From positions 124,001 to 188,000 of the forward strand of contig JAQGEQ010000010.1 of NCBI GenBank assembly GCA_034620365.1: 64,000 nt of DNA. The letters run 5' to 3'. Position 1 is the stretch's first letter, and each line of letters starts with the position of its first letter. The notes under the pieces were generated by a model, which was given only the letters and a program-made list of their open reading frames with translations, was not told the origin of the DNA and did no database searches. The position numbers were made by a program, and so were the translations under genes. Below, piece by piece: positions 1-12,089 of this stretch. The stretch is from Pegea sp. RAD2-039. Lineage: Eukaryota; Chordata; Thaliacea; Salpida; Salpidae.

Positions 1-204
1 TTGGATTTGCTATTTATTTAGTTTTAATTCAAAAATATTCCATCCTGTTTAGTTTAATACTCATTAAACAGATTTTACAAACAACTGTAATTATAGAAAA
101 GTTTAGTAATTGAGAATTTAGAAACAAAAACTGTGAACTCGTATCTAAGAATCCAAGACATAAATAATTATCTCACAAATATCTTTGATCCGAGAACTTG
201 GTAT

Positions 205-905
205 TACCCTATTGTCTGATTTTAAATGGTATATTTATGTTTCCAAAATCTATGCAAAATCAATCAATTTTGTTTATCTTATTGCAAAGATATTGCAAGG
301 ATCCATACTTTTTTACCAGTCTCTTCAAATTTTGTCCAATTCTTGAATACAATGTTAGTGTATGGATGCCATATCAAGTTAGTGATATCAAAAAATCAAA
401 TTTGTTCAGGCAACATTTACGAGATTGGTATACAGGAAACTTAAATTAAATACAACAGTTATGAACATCGTCTCAGCTTCTTGAATTTAGATACTTTGGA
501 AATTCGACGGATTTTATATGACTTAGTTCTTATTTTGTAAACTATCCACAATTTAGTTGACCCTCAATTCGATACTTTTTTCTCCATTAGTTCTTTTCTC
601 AAGTTATATTCACTAAGACGACACACATATTTTAATAGTTCCTTATAATAGTTATTCTTTGGTATTTTTATTAGAGCAAATTGTTTCTCATACCGGACGA
701 GTAATACTTGGAACCAGCTGCCATTAGACATTGTCATGTCTGAATCAATCGTGTTGTTCAAGAAGTTGGACCGTTATAATATTATCACAACTTTCATTCT
801 AAACTGTGATTCTTTTTCTGTTTTTTATATTATTAACATTCTGTGTAATTAGCACTGCTATATTATTGTACAGTATCATTGCACTGTATATTATTATATA
901 GGGAC
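205..905 (+). mobile_element. Decayed CR1/L2-like LINE, ORF2 C-terminal end
   Basis: Conceptual plus-strand reading with frame changes and stops gives the typical tail of a non-LTR retrotransposon ORF2. A stretch reading CPILEYNVSVWMPYQ lies at about 325-380, RLSFLNLDTLEIRRILYDL at about 470-525, HNLVDPQFDT shortly after, and a terminal WNQLP-type block near 708-765. The 700-880 part is clearly similar at nucleotide level to the reverse complement of about 62580-62760, so both come from one family. The copy is truncated and has no intact frame. Family naming rests on memory of CR1/L2 elements; the exact clade is not settled. Confidence 0.75.
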
Positions 906-1139
906 TTCTAAACTGCTATGTGTTTCATCTATTTTTTTATGTTTGTAACTTAATCAATTATATTAACTATTATCATTTGTGAAAATCATTTTTTTTGGAC
1001 ACCTTTTTTACATTTATTATAATAAATAATAATCAAATAATTACGATGCGCTTTGAATGATGATATAAAAATTAAGAAAATTTAGTATGACGCAAAGGAA
1101 CTAATGGAGCAAGACACAGTGAAATGGAAAAGAAAAAGA

Positions 1140-2490
1140 CTTTAGGGTTTCTTCATTTGAAGCTGGTTTTTCTTCTCTATCCTTCATTTGTTTGCAGAGT
1201 AGAGAATGTCATCCGAAGAGATCTGCTGCAATGTTCTCCCAATTGCCGGTATTTATTTCAAGCAATTTTATATCGCGCTTACAAGTATTCTTAAGGCGGA
1301 GACAAGGATTGCGGATATTTCTCTTGCTTTTTGATAGCTCCTCATACACCAGACTCTTTGAGATCCATCCGTCATTCATCTGACAAACTGACAAAAAAAG
1401 AGTTAGCGAAGCCTTTGTTTGCTTACCATGTTGTACATTATTGTTAGAAAAATGCTTCTCGAGATTTTCTTGTTTGAGATCTTCTACTGCCACGTTAAGA
1501 CAAAAGAGATGAGAGATGTTAATCTTAATTTAGTTTGCCATCGACAAAGTTCAAGCTTCAATGGCGTGCAATAGCGTACTACAGACAAAAGCTGTATAGA
1601 TGACAGCCTTGGTTTTGATGGATAGTATCGGATTACTATAGAACCTAGAGGTAAACTTATAAATGTACCAGATGCCTTACCGATGTAACTTTTGATCTAG
1701 GTTTCGATCGATGCTGATGATGCTATTTTAGAGCCAAATATAGACATATTAACCACAGCCTCAACGACGCAATAACTGATTGGTTGTGAAATGTTACCAA
1801 CTTTTGTCTTTTTAGGCTGATTTTCATTCCGAAGTCCTTGCAGGTGATGAAAATCGGTCAATCAGCATTTTTCGGTCTTTTGCTGAAGAGCAAGTCGTGT
1901 ATGTACATCTTTTTTACTTTATTCTTCGCCTTTACATGTGCTGCAATGAAAAGGTTTCTATCAGATCTTGAATGAAGCTAAATGCCTTCAGAAGACGAAT
2001 AAAACGCTTTTTTAGTAACATTGAGAAGAAAATCCCAAAGAACGTCAGGGAAAGGACATATTCCTATTTTACTCCGTTTTTTATGGTGCATAGTTCAGGG
2101 CAGCTTCCAACTGGATTACTGTCTTAGTGTTCGTGTGAAAAGATTTCACCATATTAAAGGGGCTTGGTTGGTAAACCTTCAACAGTATTTTAATTATCAA
2201 CTTCTCTTCAGAAAAAGTCGAAAGCTTTGATAAGCTTAATGAACGCGACATATAAAGGCTTGTTTTGTTCTTTGCATTTTCTTATAATTCGCGCACAGAA
2301 TACATCATGTCCATGGTTTTGATCTGAACCACTTTGCGACTCGGGATATATTCTTTCAGCCAATATTAGCAGGCGTGGAAGTAGCACACGAGCAAATGTT
2401 TTGCCTACAATGTTAAGCAAGGGTATTCCTCTATGATTGTTGTAATCGGACTTTGACCCCCTTGTTTTTGTACAATGTTATGGTCTTTGT
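1140..2490 (-). mobile_element. Decayed non-LTR retrotransposon (reverse transcriptase and 3' part of ORF2)
   Basis: On the minus strand 2480-2208 reads as reverse transcriptase fingers/palm: YNNHRGIPLLNIVGKTFARV followed by LLPRLLILAERIYPESQSG and later KPLYVAFIKLIKAFDFF. The usual FxDL..AFDTV catalytic block is degraded, with Lys where the catalytic Asp is expected. Continuing left, in shifted frames, comes FHTNTKTVIQLEAALN at about 2150. Then come NPILSIKTKAVIYTAFVCST (about 1630-1560) and, at 1390-1200, a C-terminal block with LRLKNTCKRDIKLLEIN and NWENIAADLFG, typical of this LINE class. Stops and frameshifts are numerous, so the copy is dead. It is a different family from the element at 205-905. 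Confidence 0.85.
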
Positions 2491-3267
2491 AGATAGATAA
2501 ATGAATAAAACAAGATATCAAGCAGTTATAAGTTTTAATCAATAATTCAAAAGTAACTTTGGATTTACTAAAACTTTTAGACTGTTTAGATAATTGTATG
2601 CAGAATGTAAACTAAACATATCAATTTTCTATATATACAGCTTCAGCTCAAGCAAATTTTCATTTATAACATCTATAAACATAAAAACATTAGGGTGTGC
2701 AACTGACGTTCTGAAATATATACCAGTTTGTTTACGATTGTATGCCCTACTTGTAAGACTTTTAGTTTTATCTCTTTTCTGATTTATATTTCTTTGCCAT
2801 CTTCCGTTTTAATAATCCATATATAGACAAATTCTAAACATTCGAAAATTTTTAATTAAAACTAAACTAACAGCAATATTGTTTCAAATCCTACACTGAA
2901 TTTCGATAAAAATTAAACATTTTTGTTTTAGCTTTTACTGGTAGGTATAAGATGAAAATATGAAAAGTACCGTGATTGAATTAAGCTGTTCACTACAAGA
3001 TATTTCTAAACAAAACAGATAGTTGACGCAAAGAGAGACTCGACAATCAAAATAAACTAAGGAAACGTTATTGCACATATCAGCGATGATTATTTAAACA
3101 AATAATCAAATTTGACAGATAGATACAGTAAGTAAGTAAGGCACAAAGTGATTGAGAAGCATAAGTGTTAAATAGAAGGCAAATAAAACAGCTAACACTA
3201 AATATTAGTAGCGAAACTGTAAAGCATAAATGTACACAGAATCGAAGGTTTCAAAGAAATACATCCA
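2491..3267. other. Intergenic, A+T rich; downstream flank of the aquaporin-like gene
   Basis: No ORF with family resemblance and no RNA gene seen. The right part should contain the 3' UTR of the minus-strand aquaporin-like gene. Confidence 0.5.
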
Positions 3268-5497
3268 CTAATTTTCTTTTTCAGCTCTTTTAATTGAATC
3301 ATGAAGAATCAAGTGAATGATTGTTCCAATCATAGGAGCAAATGCATAAACAATGATGTGGTTGGCAAGGCTTTTTATATCACTCAAACAATTACGTTGT
3401 ATAACATATGCTAAAAATGGATTTGCAAATGCCCCAGTTTTACCAGTACCTGAAGAAACAATTTATTCATTTTATTCTTAAATATTTCATCCTCCTTCAG
3501 AATAACTTATTGTCACAAGTAATTTTAACGTTGTTTTAAGTGATGCAAGGAAAGAAAACTGAAACGTATCACATGTCAAAACGTAGTGCATAGGGCATTG
3601 TTATCGATTATCAAAAAACGCAAAAATATACATTTGAAAAGCTAAATATTAATATTAGTTTAGTGAATCATAATTAAACGTAACCCAATTTCTTGAAAAA
3701 TACTTTTTACTTACATATGTATAGAACTATGACAGCAATAAGGCTTTTTATTGAATCACCAACTGTAGAACGTTCATATTGAACCGAATCTTTTTCATTT
3801 TGTCCAAAAATAGTGTCGATAAAGTTGAATGACTCAAGGAAGAAAACAGTAATTACTAACTCCAACAAGAACCCCTGTAAGTGAACTCTGATTAATTCTT
3901 TGAAAATCTACAACAAGCACTTGTCTAAATAAAGAAGAAGAGACTATCAACCATAGAGAATAACATTTTAAGTTTCTAAACTCCATATAAGCAAGCTCAA
4001 GAGTTTTAAGTAGGTCCCTTTTACTGTTGAAAGTGACAAATCAATCTAACTACATTTCCTCTTCTACTTAATAGAAAACCGTTATTATGGTTTCAACTAT
4101 GAGCATCAATAGATAGATGAATAAGAGAAATTAATCAGAACAGCTTTGCTGAAAAACTCAGTAAAAAATTCCATACCATAAAAGTACTTGTATTAAGGCA
4201 TTCAACACAGGAATTTAGAATAGTCAAATTGTTAGAGTGATGAGAAGTCATAAAACCATTCCATAAAAGATTTAACCAGGCAACTGCTATTTGATAGCCT
4301 GCAAACTGAAAAAGATAAATTATCAGTCATGCTTAAAATAAAATTCTCAAACAGACATTAAAAGAAGTTTGTATTGTAATTAGTTACTTTAAAAAATAAA
4401 TCAAAATACAGGACTTCAGTTTTTTGTTTATATTTAAATGTATAAATAAACAGTTTAAAATGTGTCAATGCAATGTAATATTTGTGTAATTATCTTAAGC
4501 CACATACATTATGAAAAATAATTCTGAAATATGAATAAACCAAATTGAAAAGTTTTATTGAAACTAAAACGAATGATTAGAGGTTTATAAGTAAAAAAGT
4601 TTAGATAGTAATTCTTGGGTACAAAAATTGAATTTATATTTTTTCACTAAATTCTGCAACCTACAAACAAACGATTAATGACAGGCTTAGTAATCTGAAA
4701 CTTATACAGGATGTTATTAAAATAAGTGATATACTTTTCCCTGTTTCAATCATAAGCTAATATATCAACAAATTATATAAGCATATCACCTATTTTGATA
4801 TAAATTTTGACTAAAACCTAAAAAACTTTTTTTTAAATTTATACAAATTTCAAACTTACTAAACCCAAAAATGATGGAACTGATTTCTGTAGATAAAGAA
4901 CAACAGATCTAGGAACTCCAACAAAATAAGAAAGGCGTGTTCTGTTTTTTCCATATAAGGTTGCTACCAAAAAAAAGGTCTTAAGATAAGAAGTTTTAAT
5001 CAATGAATCACCTTGTTTAAGTTCTTTCCAATATAAGTGCAAGGGTGTGCAAGGAGAAGGAGAGAAATCAACAAATACTTTTGAAAATGCAATTCCAAAA
5101 AAGAAAGTCATTATATAATAAATCAATTCTGAACCAGCAAGTAATGGCAACATTTTTTCAAATGTACAAACAGTCAAAACAAATGCTGAGGTAGTTGCTT
5201 CAGAAAATTTTTGAATAAACTCAGATCTACCTGTCGAAAAAATAATAAAGGTATGTTAAATGAACCCATGAAATTATTGTACTTCTTATCTAGAGTGAGT
5301 TTTTCAGTTGTGAGTTTTTTTATTATAGTTGTCAAAATCTAAATCATAAATTAGAATTCCTTGTCAATTTAAGCTTTGTAAGCTGACAACAAACCTCCTA
5401 ATAAACGTTGGAAACTAAATCGAATGGTTTTGCCCAACAGAACACTTGCAGATGCAGCGCTTAAAGTAACTACTGTTAATTGTGAAATATCATCCAT
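3268..5497 (-). CDS. AQP11: Aquaporin, AQP11/12-type (unorthodox aquaporin)
   Basis: Five minus-strand exons close in phase: 5497-5395, 5230-4968, 4305-4177, 3874-3715, 3449-3268 (837 nt, 278 residues). A multi-pass membrane channel for water and small solutes is expected; family members sit mostly in intracellular membranes. The last exon carries the second pore half with TGKTGAFANPFLAYVIQ, matching the TGA-FNP block of AQP11. The ending VYAFAPMIGTIIHLILH matches the AQP11 C-terminal helix. Exon 2 carries SPSPCTPLHLYWKELKQGD in the place of the AQP11 first-half NPC block. So the first motif is SPC instead of NPC, and the second is NPF instead of NPA. The start at 5497 was chosen for the run of A before the ATG and the acceptor-like sequence just upstream; an in-frame upstream extension exists. 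Membrane topology was not computed. Family call is fairly secure, orthology to AQP11 versus AQP12 is not. Confidence 0.75.
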
Positions 5498-8400
5498 TTT
5501 TTTCACCTGCAACTGATGTTCTAAAGTAAAAAAAAATTTGAGTTGCATCAAAATTTATCTTTAAAATATTGATACAAAAGTTACTTAGAGATTAAAATTA
5601 GTTTAAAAGTTTACAAAATACATCTTTAATCAATAAAGAATTTTAAAAGTATAAATAATAAAGAACACTTTTCTAATAAAATGACAAATAATTCTATATA
5701 ACACAATTAAACAAATTTTTTTAGAGAACTTTTAAGACAACATTTTTAAGAATATTTAAAAACTTGTGAAAGTTGTTTGTAGCGTCATTCGTGGTTTTTG
5801 GTTTATTTTAAAAACGCCACAAACTATTTTTACTTTTAGCCAAAAAATATTTTTTTCCACAAATCATTCTTCAAACTGAAATTAGTGGAAATTTATAGAT
5901 TCGATTAGAAAATTATTTATCCATTGTAACTCAATAATAAATTAACAAGATTTTTGATTTGATTTTACAAGAGATTTTTTTTTGTAAGGTTTTTGTTTTG
6001 ATTCTAAATTAAATAATAAACAAGCTGAACAACGAACAAGAATTAACTTACTAATTTATAAAATCAAACTGGAAGCTTTAATTTTTATATATTGTATCTT
6101 AAAATATACAAATTTAGTTTTGCTTACGTTATCGTGTTGGTGATTAAAGTAAAAAGAAAACAACACAAAAAACTTAATTCGAAACATTTCATTGACATTA
6201 TATTTAAAATAAAACAGTATAATAAGTTCTTTAAAAAAGAATGAAATAAAGATATATAGATAAAATTACATATACTCCTCGGCTCTATAAAAACTGAAAA
6301 ACTATTTATTTTATTTTTTATAAATTAGTTTTTCTTTTTCATGATATTTCTCATACCATAAAGAAAGTATTTACTGAATAGCGGTCCTGCAAAAACAACA
6401 AAAACTTCATTTAGTGATGGTTGAGTGTTAGCAGCTTACTCAGCTGTAATCATAAAAAATCATCGTCAACAATTTCGATAGCGTCTCTTATACTAGTTAC
6501 TTTTATCTATACATTTTGATATTAGTCAACAAAAGTTTTAAACAACTTAAAAAAATATATCAAAGATAATAAAACTTGAATTTTTTAATGTTTTACATAA
6601 GTAGAAATAATGAAAGATGATGTTTTTTCAGATACAGAGGTAAAAATAATTCAAGCTATATATAACATAAATATAAATAATTTTTTTTTAATTTTTGATA
6701 AATAACTATTTGAATATTAATAAAACACAAATATAAATTAATCTTAAGATTTTTGTTGTTATGAAAGTGTTTTGAAAAATAATTCCTCAATATAACAATC
6801 TTTTCTTTACATAAAGACTAATATTAAGTTTTAGTTACTGTAAAAATTGTAATCCTATTACTTCGGAAAATAAAGCAGATTGTAGCTGATATAAAAACCA
6901 AACAAAGACACATTCAGTTGTATCAATTTTTTTATAAAAATCTTATTTCTTGCTCGTACTTTACTCAACTCAAGGTTAATTGTAATATTCTATTTTAGTA
7001 TGATGATTAAAATCATAAATGAAAAGTATGCCGTTTGGCGGACATTTAATGAAACAAAATACTCAGTTAACTTTATATAGCATTTATCTAACTTATATAA
7101 GCTGTGATTTAAATAAAAAAATTGATTTAAACTCAGTAAAATAGTTATTGCCTGTTATGCTTATGCTAATATACCTAAAAATAGTTCTTTCTGTATGATA
7201 AAAAAACTTACAATGTTAAGCTGTTAAAACAATCGACAGTTTCCCAATAACAATGATATAAAAAATACTGTGCTTGCTTGAATCAAACTTTGCGTTTTTA
7301 GTACAGCTTTTAGTTTTAAATAAATAAGCACTGTAATTTTATCTTGATATCGAATAGTGTTTGCTTATTTATACAACATGATACTAAGTGTTTATGGTTT
7401 TTAATATGTATTTACTTATTATCGTAATTTTTTCATAAATGTCCTAGATGTAGCACAGAATACTACGAAAACCTTATGATTGTAAAAGTTTTACTATTTA
7501 TAGAGTATTTATTGTTTTTCTTAATATATAATTTATACAATGATATGATGTGTGACTCGTACTTTAAACGTTTATCATTCGGTAGAAAGGGAAACTTTGG
7601 CTGTTTCTTGGTCTTGTGAACTTATTTATACAAAAATCATCTCTGTAAACTGACTTGATCTACACTATAAAAGTACCATTTCTTATATATTCTAAAAAAA
7701 TATTTACATATATAATCTTTGCAAAATAATTTGAACTAAATCTATATATATTCGAAATTAGTAGTTAAAAATTGAATAGTTACACTTTCAACATATTTTA
7801 AAAATAGTATACAGATCCAAATTCACAATATAAACTTTCGAGCAATAACTAGTTTCCTGGTTTAAGTTTATTATTTGAAAGTAATATGCGAATAACTGAG
7901 CAAAGTTCACCCGCCAAGAGATGTTTGTTTAATTACTAAACCATTCCATATTTTTCGAGATATCCTTTTTCAAACAATTCACTATCGAGAAAGCTTTTTT
8001 AACTTCCGTTTGAGTTTTAAGAGCATGACTAACTATTGTAGCTTGATTTTTATTCTAGTTTATCAATCAACATCTTATGAACTAAGAGACGACTTGCATT
8101 AGAGGAAAAGCAAACTGCACTTCAAACTTGCAACATACCTTTAATAGCACAAGTCAAATATAAGTTTGTATTAAAGTAAATTTCAAATGGTATTTGTTGA
8201 ATATGAATGATACTTTCTTTTCAACTTAAACTATTTTTTGTCTTCAACTTCTTTGTATAAGTACTAAGATTTGTAGCTAAAATGCTCTAAAATATTCACA
8301 TTTTGACATTAGACTCAAATTATAAATAAAGATAGAATCTCGACTAATTTACTGAAATTGGTGGAAGTAAAATGCTAGTTTTGTTGAAAAAACTATTTCT

Positions 8401-8788
8401 ATTTGAGCCACTTAATTGAAGACTTAAGAATTTCTTTAAGTCTTTCAGTTTATAAATCTTTTTAGACTACTTTCAAACCAAGATTGAAAATAGAAACTCA
8501 TCAAATATAAACTTGCTGAAAAAATTTTTATTACACAAATTGTTGCAAAAATAATTGATATATGAAATGCCAGAAAAACTATTTTTAAATTTTTATCTAA
8601 AAAAAAAGGAAAACTTGAGACTCAATTTAAATCAACTATCTTCTATTTTATATACTTCTTTCTATATTATTTATCAATTTCAGTGAAAACAAAGAAAAGA
8701 GTTTCTCTAGTTTATGAAATCAAGATGAGAAACTAAATCAAACAGAAAATAAAGAAAGCAGAAGAACAGATAAACAGTTGAACCTCAA
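5498..8788. other. Intergenic, A+T rich, no convincing gene
   Basis: Only short chance ORFs. A minus-strand acceptor at about 6390 followed by a 20-codon open stretch ending in KKKN and a stop was seen, but no upstream exons could be connected to it. No RNA gene or transposon was recognised. Confidence 0.45.
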
Positions 8789-10265
8789 TTACTGATACAA
8801 CATAGATGCAAGTGACTTGCGCATGTTCGATATCTCTTGCAGTCTCTACAAAATTTTAATAAAATGAATTAAAAAAAAAACTAAATACATAATTTCAATT
8901 TGTAGAATCATAATCTTAAATATTAATTAATTATATCGAGAGCAACCGCTTAGTAGCTAACTATTTAGAGTATTGGAAAATCAAAAATGAAACACATACA
9001 ACATCTTTGACCATTTTCTGTTGCTGATCAAAAAGTTGCTTCTGCATTTCCTCAGTGGTAGTTTGCTGTTGAATAGAATGACGCATTTCCATCTCATTTA
9101 CTCTGTAAAGTTAAAATAGATTCAGTTACAATTTAAAACTTATTTAGTAGATTCTGTGAGTGACTAATTTATCGAAAATGTTGTCTAAAATAATAAAATA
9201 TATTTCGATACTTGTATCAATAAATTATAACGAAAAATATACAAATAGGATTACAATTTTCAAAAAATAGGAAATTGAAAAAAAGGCTTTTATAAATATA
9301 TGTAAGTGTAAAATAATAAAAGATGTCTGGATAACTTGTCATTAAATTATAATGATTTGAAGATTTAAAGTTGATTGATAAAGAGTTTACCCTGAAATAA
9401 AGTGTTCATGAAGTTGACTAATAGATTTTAATCGTTGTGTTTGCACCACACGCATTTGAGAGATTAGCTTCATCTGTTGATTCATCAAGCTCTAAACAAA
9501 TACAAATTTGTGATTTCAAAGAAAATAACTATAAAAATAATTGATGCCTTGAAGGTGATTATAGAATATTTAAACTTTATTTTATCATGAAGTAAATACC
9601 GTAATCTTCTCTTCATATTCTTTGTTTTTTTCAAGATCGGATTCCCATTGCGAGATAAGAGTAGAAATTTGCTTTTTGTATTCTTCAACCAATTTGACTC
9701 GAGACTCTTTCTAGAAAAATATACTTTTAAAATAGTTTCCAAGTAACCAACAAAAGGTCGCCAAACTCATTTGAAATGTTGGAACTACTTAATATAAAGT
9801 GAAAGCCTTTCACCTGTCCAGTAGCCATAGCATTCACTTTGGTATGAGTGGACATACACCCTTTTATAAAACTGTCTAACTTTTTACGCTTTGAGTTGGT
9901 GGTTTTTCTTAAATCACTCTCAAACTGGTTAAGAATAGATTTCATCGGCCTGACATTTGACAATTATAATCAAGTAAGAGCAAATATTAATTATTTAAAA
10001 AATAAACAAAACATTTATTAAATTAAAACAAAAAAATGAAATTTACAATTCATCATCTTGTTCTTCAGATTCATCATCTACTTCTTCAAAATTACTTGAA
10101 GATTTCCTTTTTAATTGAGGTTTAAGAAGAGCTAAAGTACAATGAGTAAGCGTTGGCTCCCAAAATTATTTCTCGCATCAACTTACCATCTGTGTTTTGG
10201 CTCTCTTTATCTTCCGAAAACTCATCTAACTGGTTTTCAGTCTTTACTTTAATCTTTTTAGGCAT
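8789..10265 (-). CDS. SYCP3: Synaptonemal complex protein 3 (Cor1/SYCP3 family)
   Basis: Seven exons close in phase: 10265-10187, 10131-10047, 9949-9814, 9710-9600, 9491-9391, 9102-9000, 8845-8789 (672 nt, 223 residues; human protein 236). SYCP3 is the lateral-element/axial-core protein of meiotic chromosomes, forming helical tetramers that compact the axis. The N-terminus (about 50 residues) is acidic and basic-patchy, with the run EEVDDESEEQDDE. The helical core starts with LPMKSILNQFESDLRKTTNS and continues through ISTLISQWESDLEKN and MRVVQTQRLKSISQLHEHF. The C-terminus ISNMRKSLASMLYQ matches the conserved family ending (MASVRKSLQSML in vertebrates), the part needed for fibre assembly. Spacing of hydrophobic residues suggests a coiled coil throughout the last 150 residues. 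All introns are short (45-290 nt). Confidence 0.92.
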
Positions 10266-11310
10266 TTTCAAAGAAATTTAAAATTACTATTAGTTTAAAA
10301 ATTGTACTTAAAATTTTCTTCAAAAAATAAACAAACTTATGTGAAAGAATTTTAACAATTAAATGCTCAAAATAATAATCATTTAACTGTTTCTGGTTAA
10401 CTAAATAACGAAACTCGGTATAAAGTTAAACGTTTTGAAAATGAAATCTTTAAAGTTTAATTTATAACAATTATTGTTTAAAAATATAAATAAGTTAACA
10501 AATAGACAAGCTTAAATTAATATTGATTGTTAGCCAAAATAATTCAAAAAAATGAAATTTGAAAAATCTATATACAAAGCAGTATGGCAGTTAAAAAAGT
10601 GAAAGTAGTAATTCTGATAATCTAAACAGATAGTATCCATCTAATAGTATAGATTAAAAACAATCAAAATAAATTTATTCATGCTGAATAGAAAAAAAAA
10701 TTTGAATCAAATCTCTGTAATGTAAAAAGAATGGCCAAGTTTTCAAATAAGAGAGTAAAATATACCAACCAAATCATAAAAATATATAATCGGACTAAGT
10801 TAAATCAACTGAAAACGTTAGTTACTCTAATTTTATATAATTAACCATAATTATTATTATAAACCAGTAATTATAAAGTAAATCCTAGTGAAATTATGTT
10901 AGAAGTAAAATATTATTTTTTTTAATATTTACTAGACGTAAAAAATAGAAAGTGACAAAATACTCCTAAATATTTTTTTGTATTAAGAAATGTTTCAGTA
11001 AATTATAAAAAAATATTACAACTTTTCAATAAATAAAACACAGTCGAAGCAACAAACAAAACCTAATAACTGATTAAATTAAGATAATTAATACTGTCAT
11101 CAAATTAAAAACAGTGTTTCTAAATGAAAAAAAAAACTTTAGGATTTATATTTTCAAATGTTATTTAAAACTAAATTTATTATTATTATTTGTTGATTGA
11201 AATTAAATATCGCTACAAGTATTTTGAAAATATTAAGCCATATTGAAATTGTAACTTTATGAAGGTCTACGTTGTTAAAGTTATTTTTATCGATTAACTT
11301 GATATATATT
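10266..11310. other. Intergenic, very A+T rich, nothing recognised
   Basis: Upstream flank of SYCP3. No coding or RNA signal seen. A LINE 3' tail follows at about 11311. Confidence 0.5.
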
Positions 11311-11395
11311 GTTTGTGAGAGTGTGTGCTAGCGGGAGGTGCTCTCTTCAAGCACCCTCCTACACATTTATTGAAATAAATAAACTACTACAAAAG
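11311..11395 (+). mobile_element. LINE 3'-end tail with stem-loop
   Basis: Holds GGGAGGTGCT (11333-11342) and AGCACCCTCC (11350-11359), able to form an imperfect stem. It then has TTTATTGAAATAAATAAA. The reverse complement of 62430-62512 carries the same block in the same order, followed upstream by recognisable LINE ORF2 sequence. This is therefore a severely 5'-truncated copy of that family. No coding part remains here. Confidence 0.75.
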
Positions 11396-12089
11396 TTGAA
11401 ACAAATAATTTTTACCAAACTGAATTATATGCAAACTGAAGTGATATTTTGAAATGTCGCAAGAATTCTTCTTTAATTATTCAATAATATTTTTACTTGC
11501 ATTAATGATTTCATAAAAATCGAAAGTATTACTTAAGAAGCACTTCGACAAAAACTCCTTTAAATTCAACAAAAGTTTAATTATTAGTATAAACTCTTCT
11601 GCTGCCACTAGCTAAAACCAATATACTAGTTCTATTTACCTTAGCTGTAATATTTTTAAGAAACCGCTTTGCTAAATTACAGGAATTAAATTAAGTTTAC
11701 AATTTCTATCCAGGAGCTAAAAATGAAAATACATATGCTGTTTTATTTTAACAAAACCAAACTTTTACTTTACAAATTTTTAGAGCAATAATTTTATTGT
11801 AAGAAGAATTTTACATTTTCACTACAATAATAATTACAAGAATTCTATTTCCATGGATAGAATAGACTTTGAAAAAGAATACAGCTGACTAAAAACTAAC
11901 TGGATAGTGAATCTAAAAACGTACATAAAACAAACTTACGGAAATAAGATACTTGTAGAGTAATCTTACAATTATATGTCTTAGATTGGATCGAATACAG
12001 AAAGTAAATGTATTTAAGGAATATAAGAAATTTTATGAAGCAAGAAAAAAAGAGACATTTACAAAAAAAAAAGATAAATATTCATAAAG
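11396..12089. other. Intergenic, downstream flank of SYAP1
   Basis: A+T-rich sequence with no ORF of note. The right side should contain the SYAP1 3' UTR. Confidence 0.45.

Noticed and set aside
198..449. 83-codon ORF as a separate gene
   Set aside because: Part of a decayed LINE ORF2, as shown by the PILEYNVSVW motif and the sequence following it.
6310..6392. Minus-strand terminal-exon-like stretch ending in KKKN and a stop
   Set aside because: Acceptor and 20 open codons only; no upstream exon with matching phase or family resemblance could be found.
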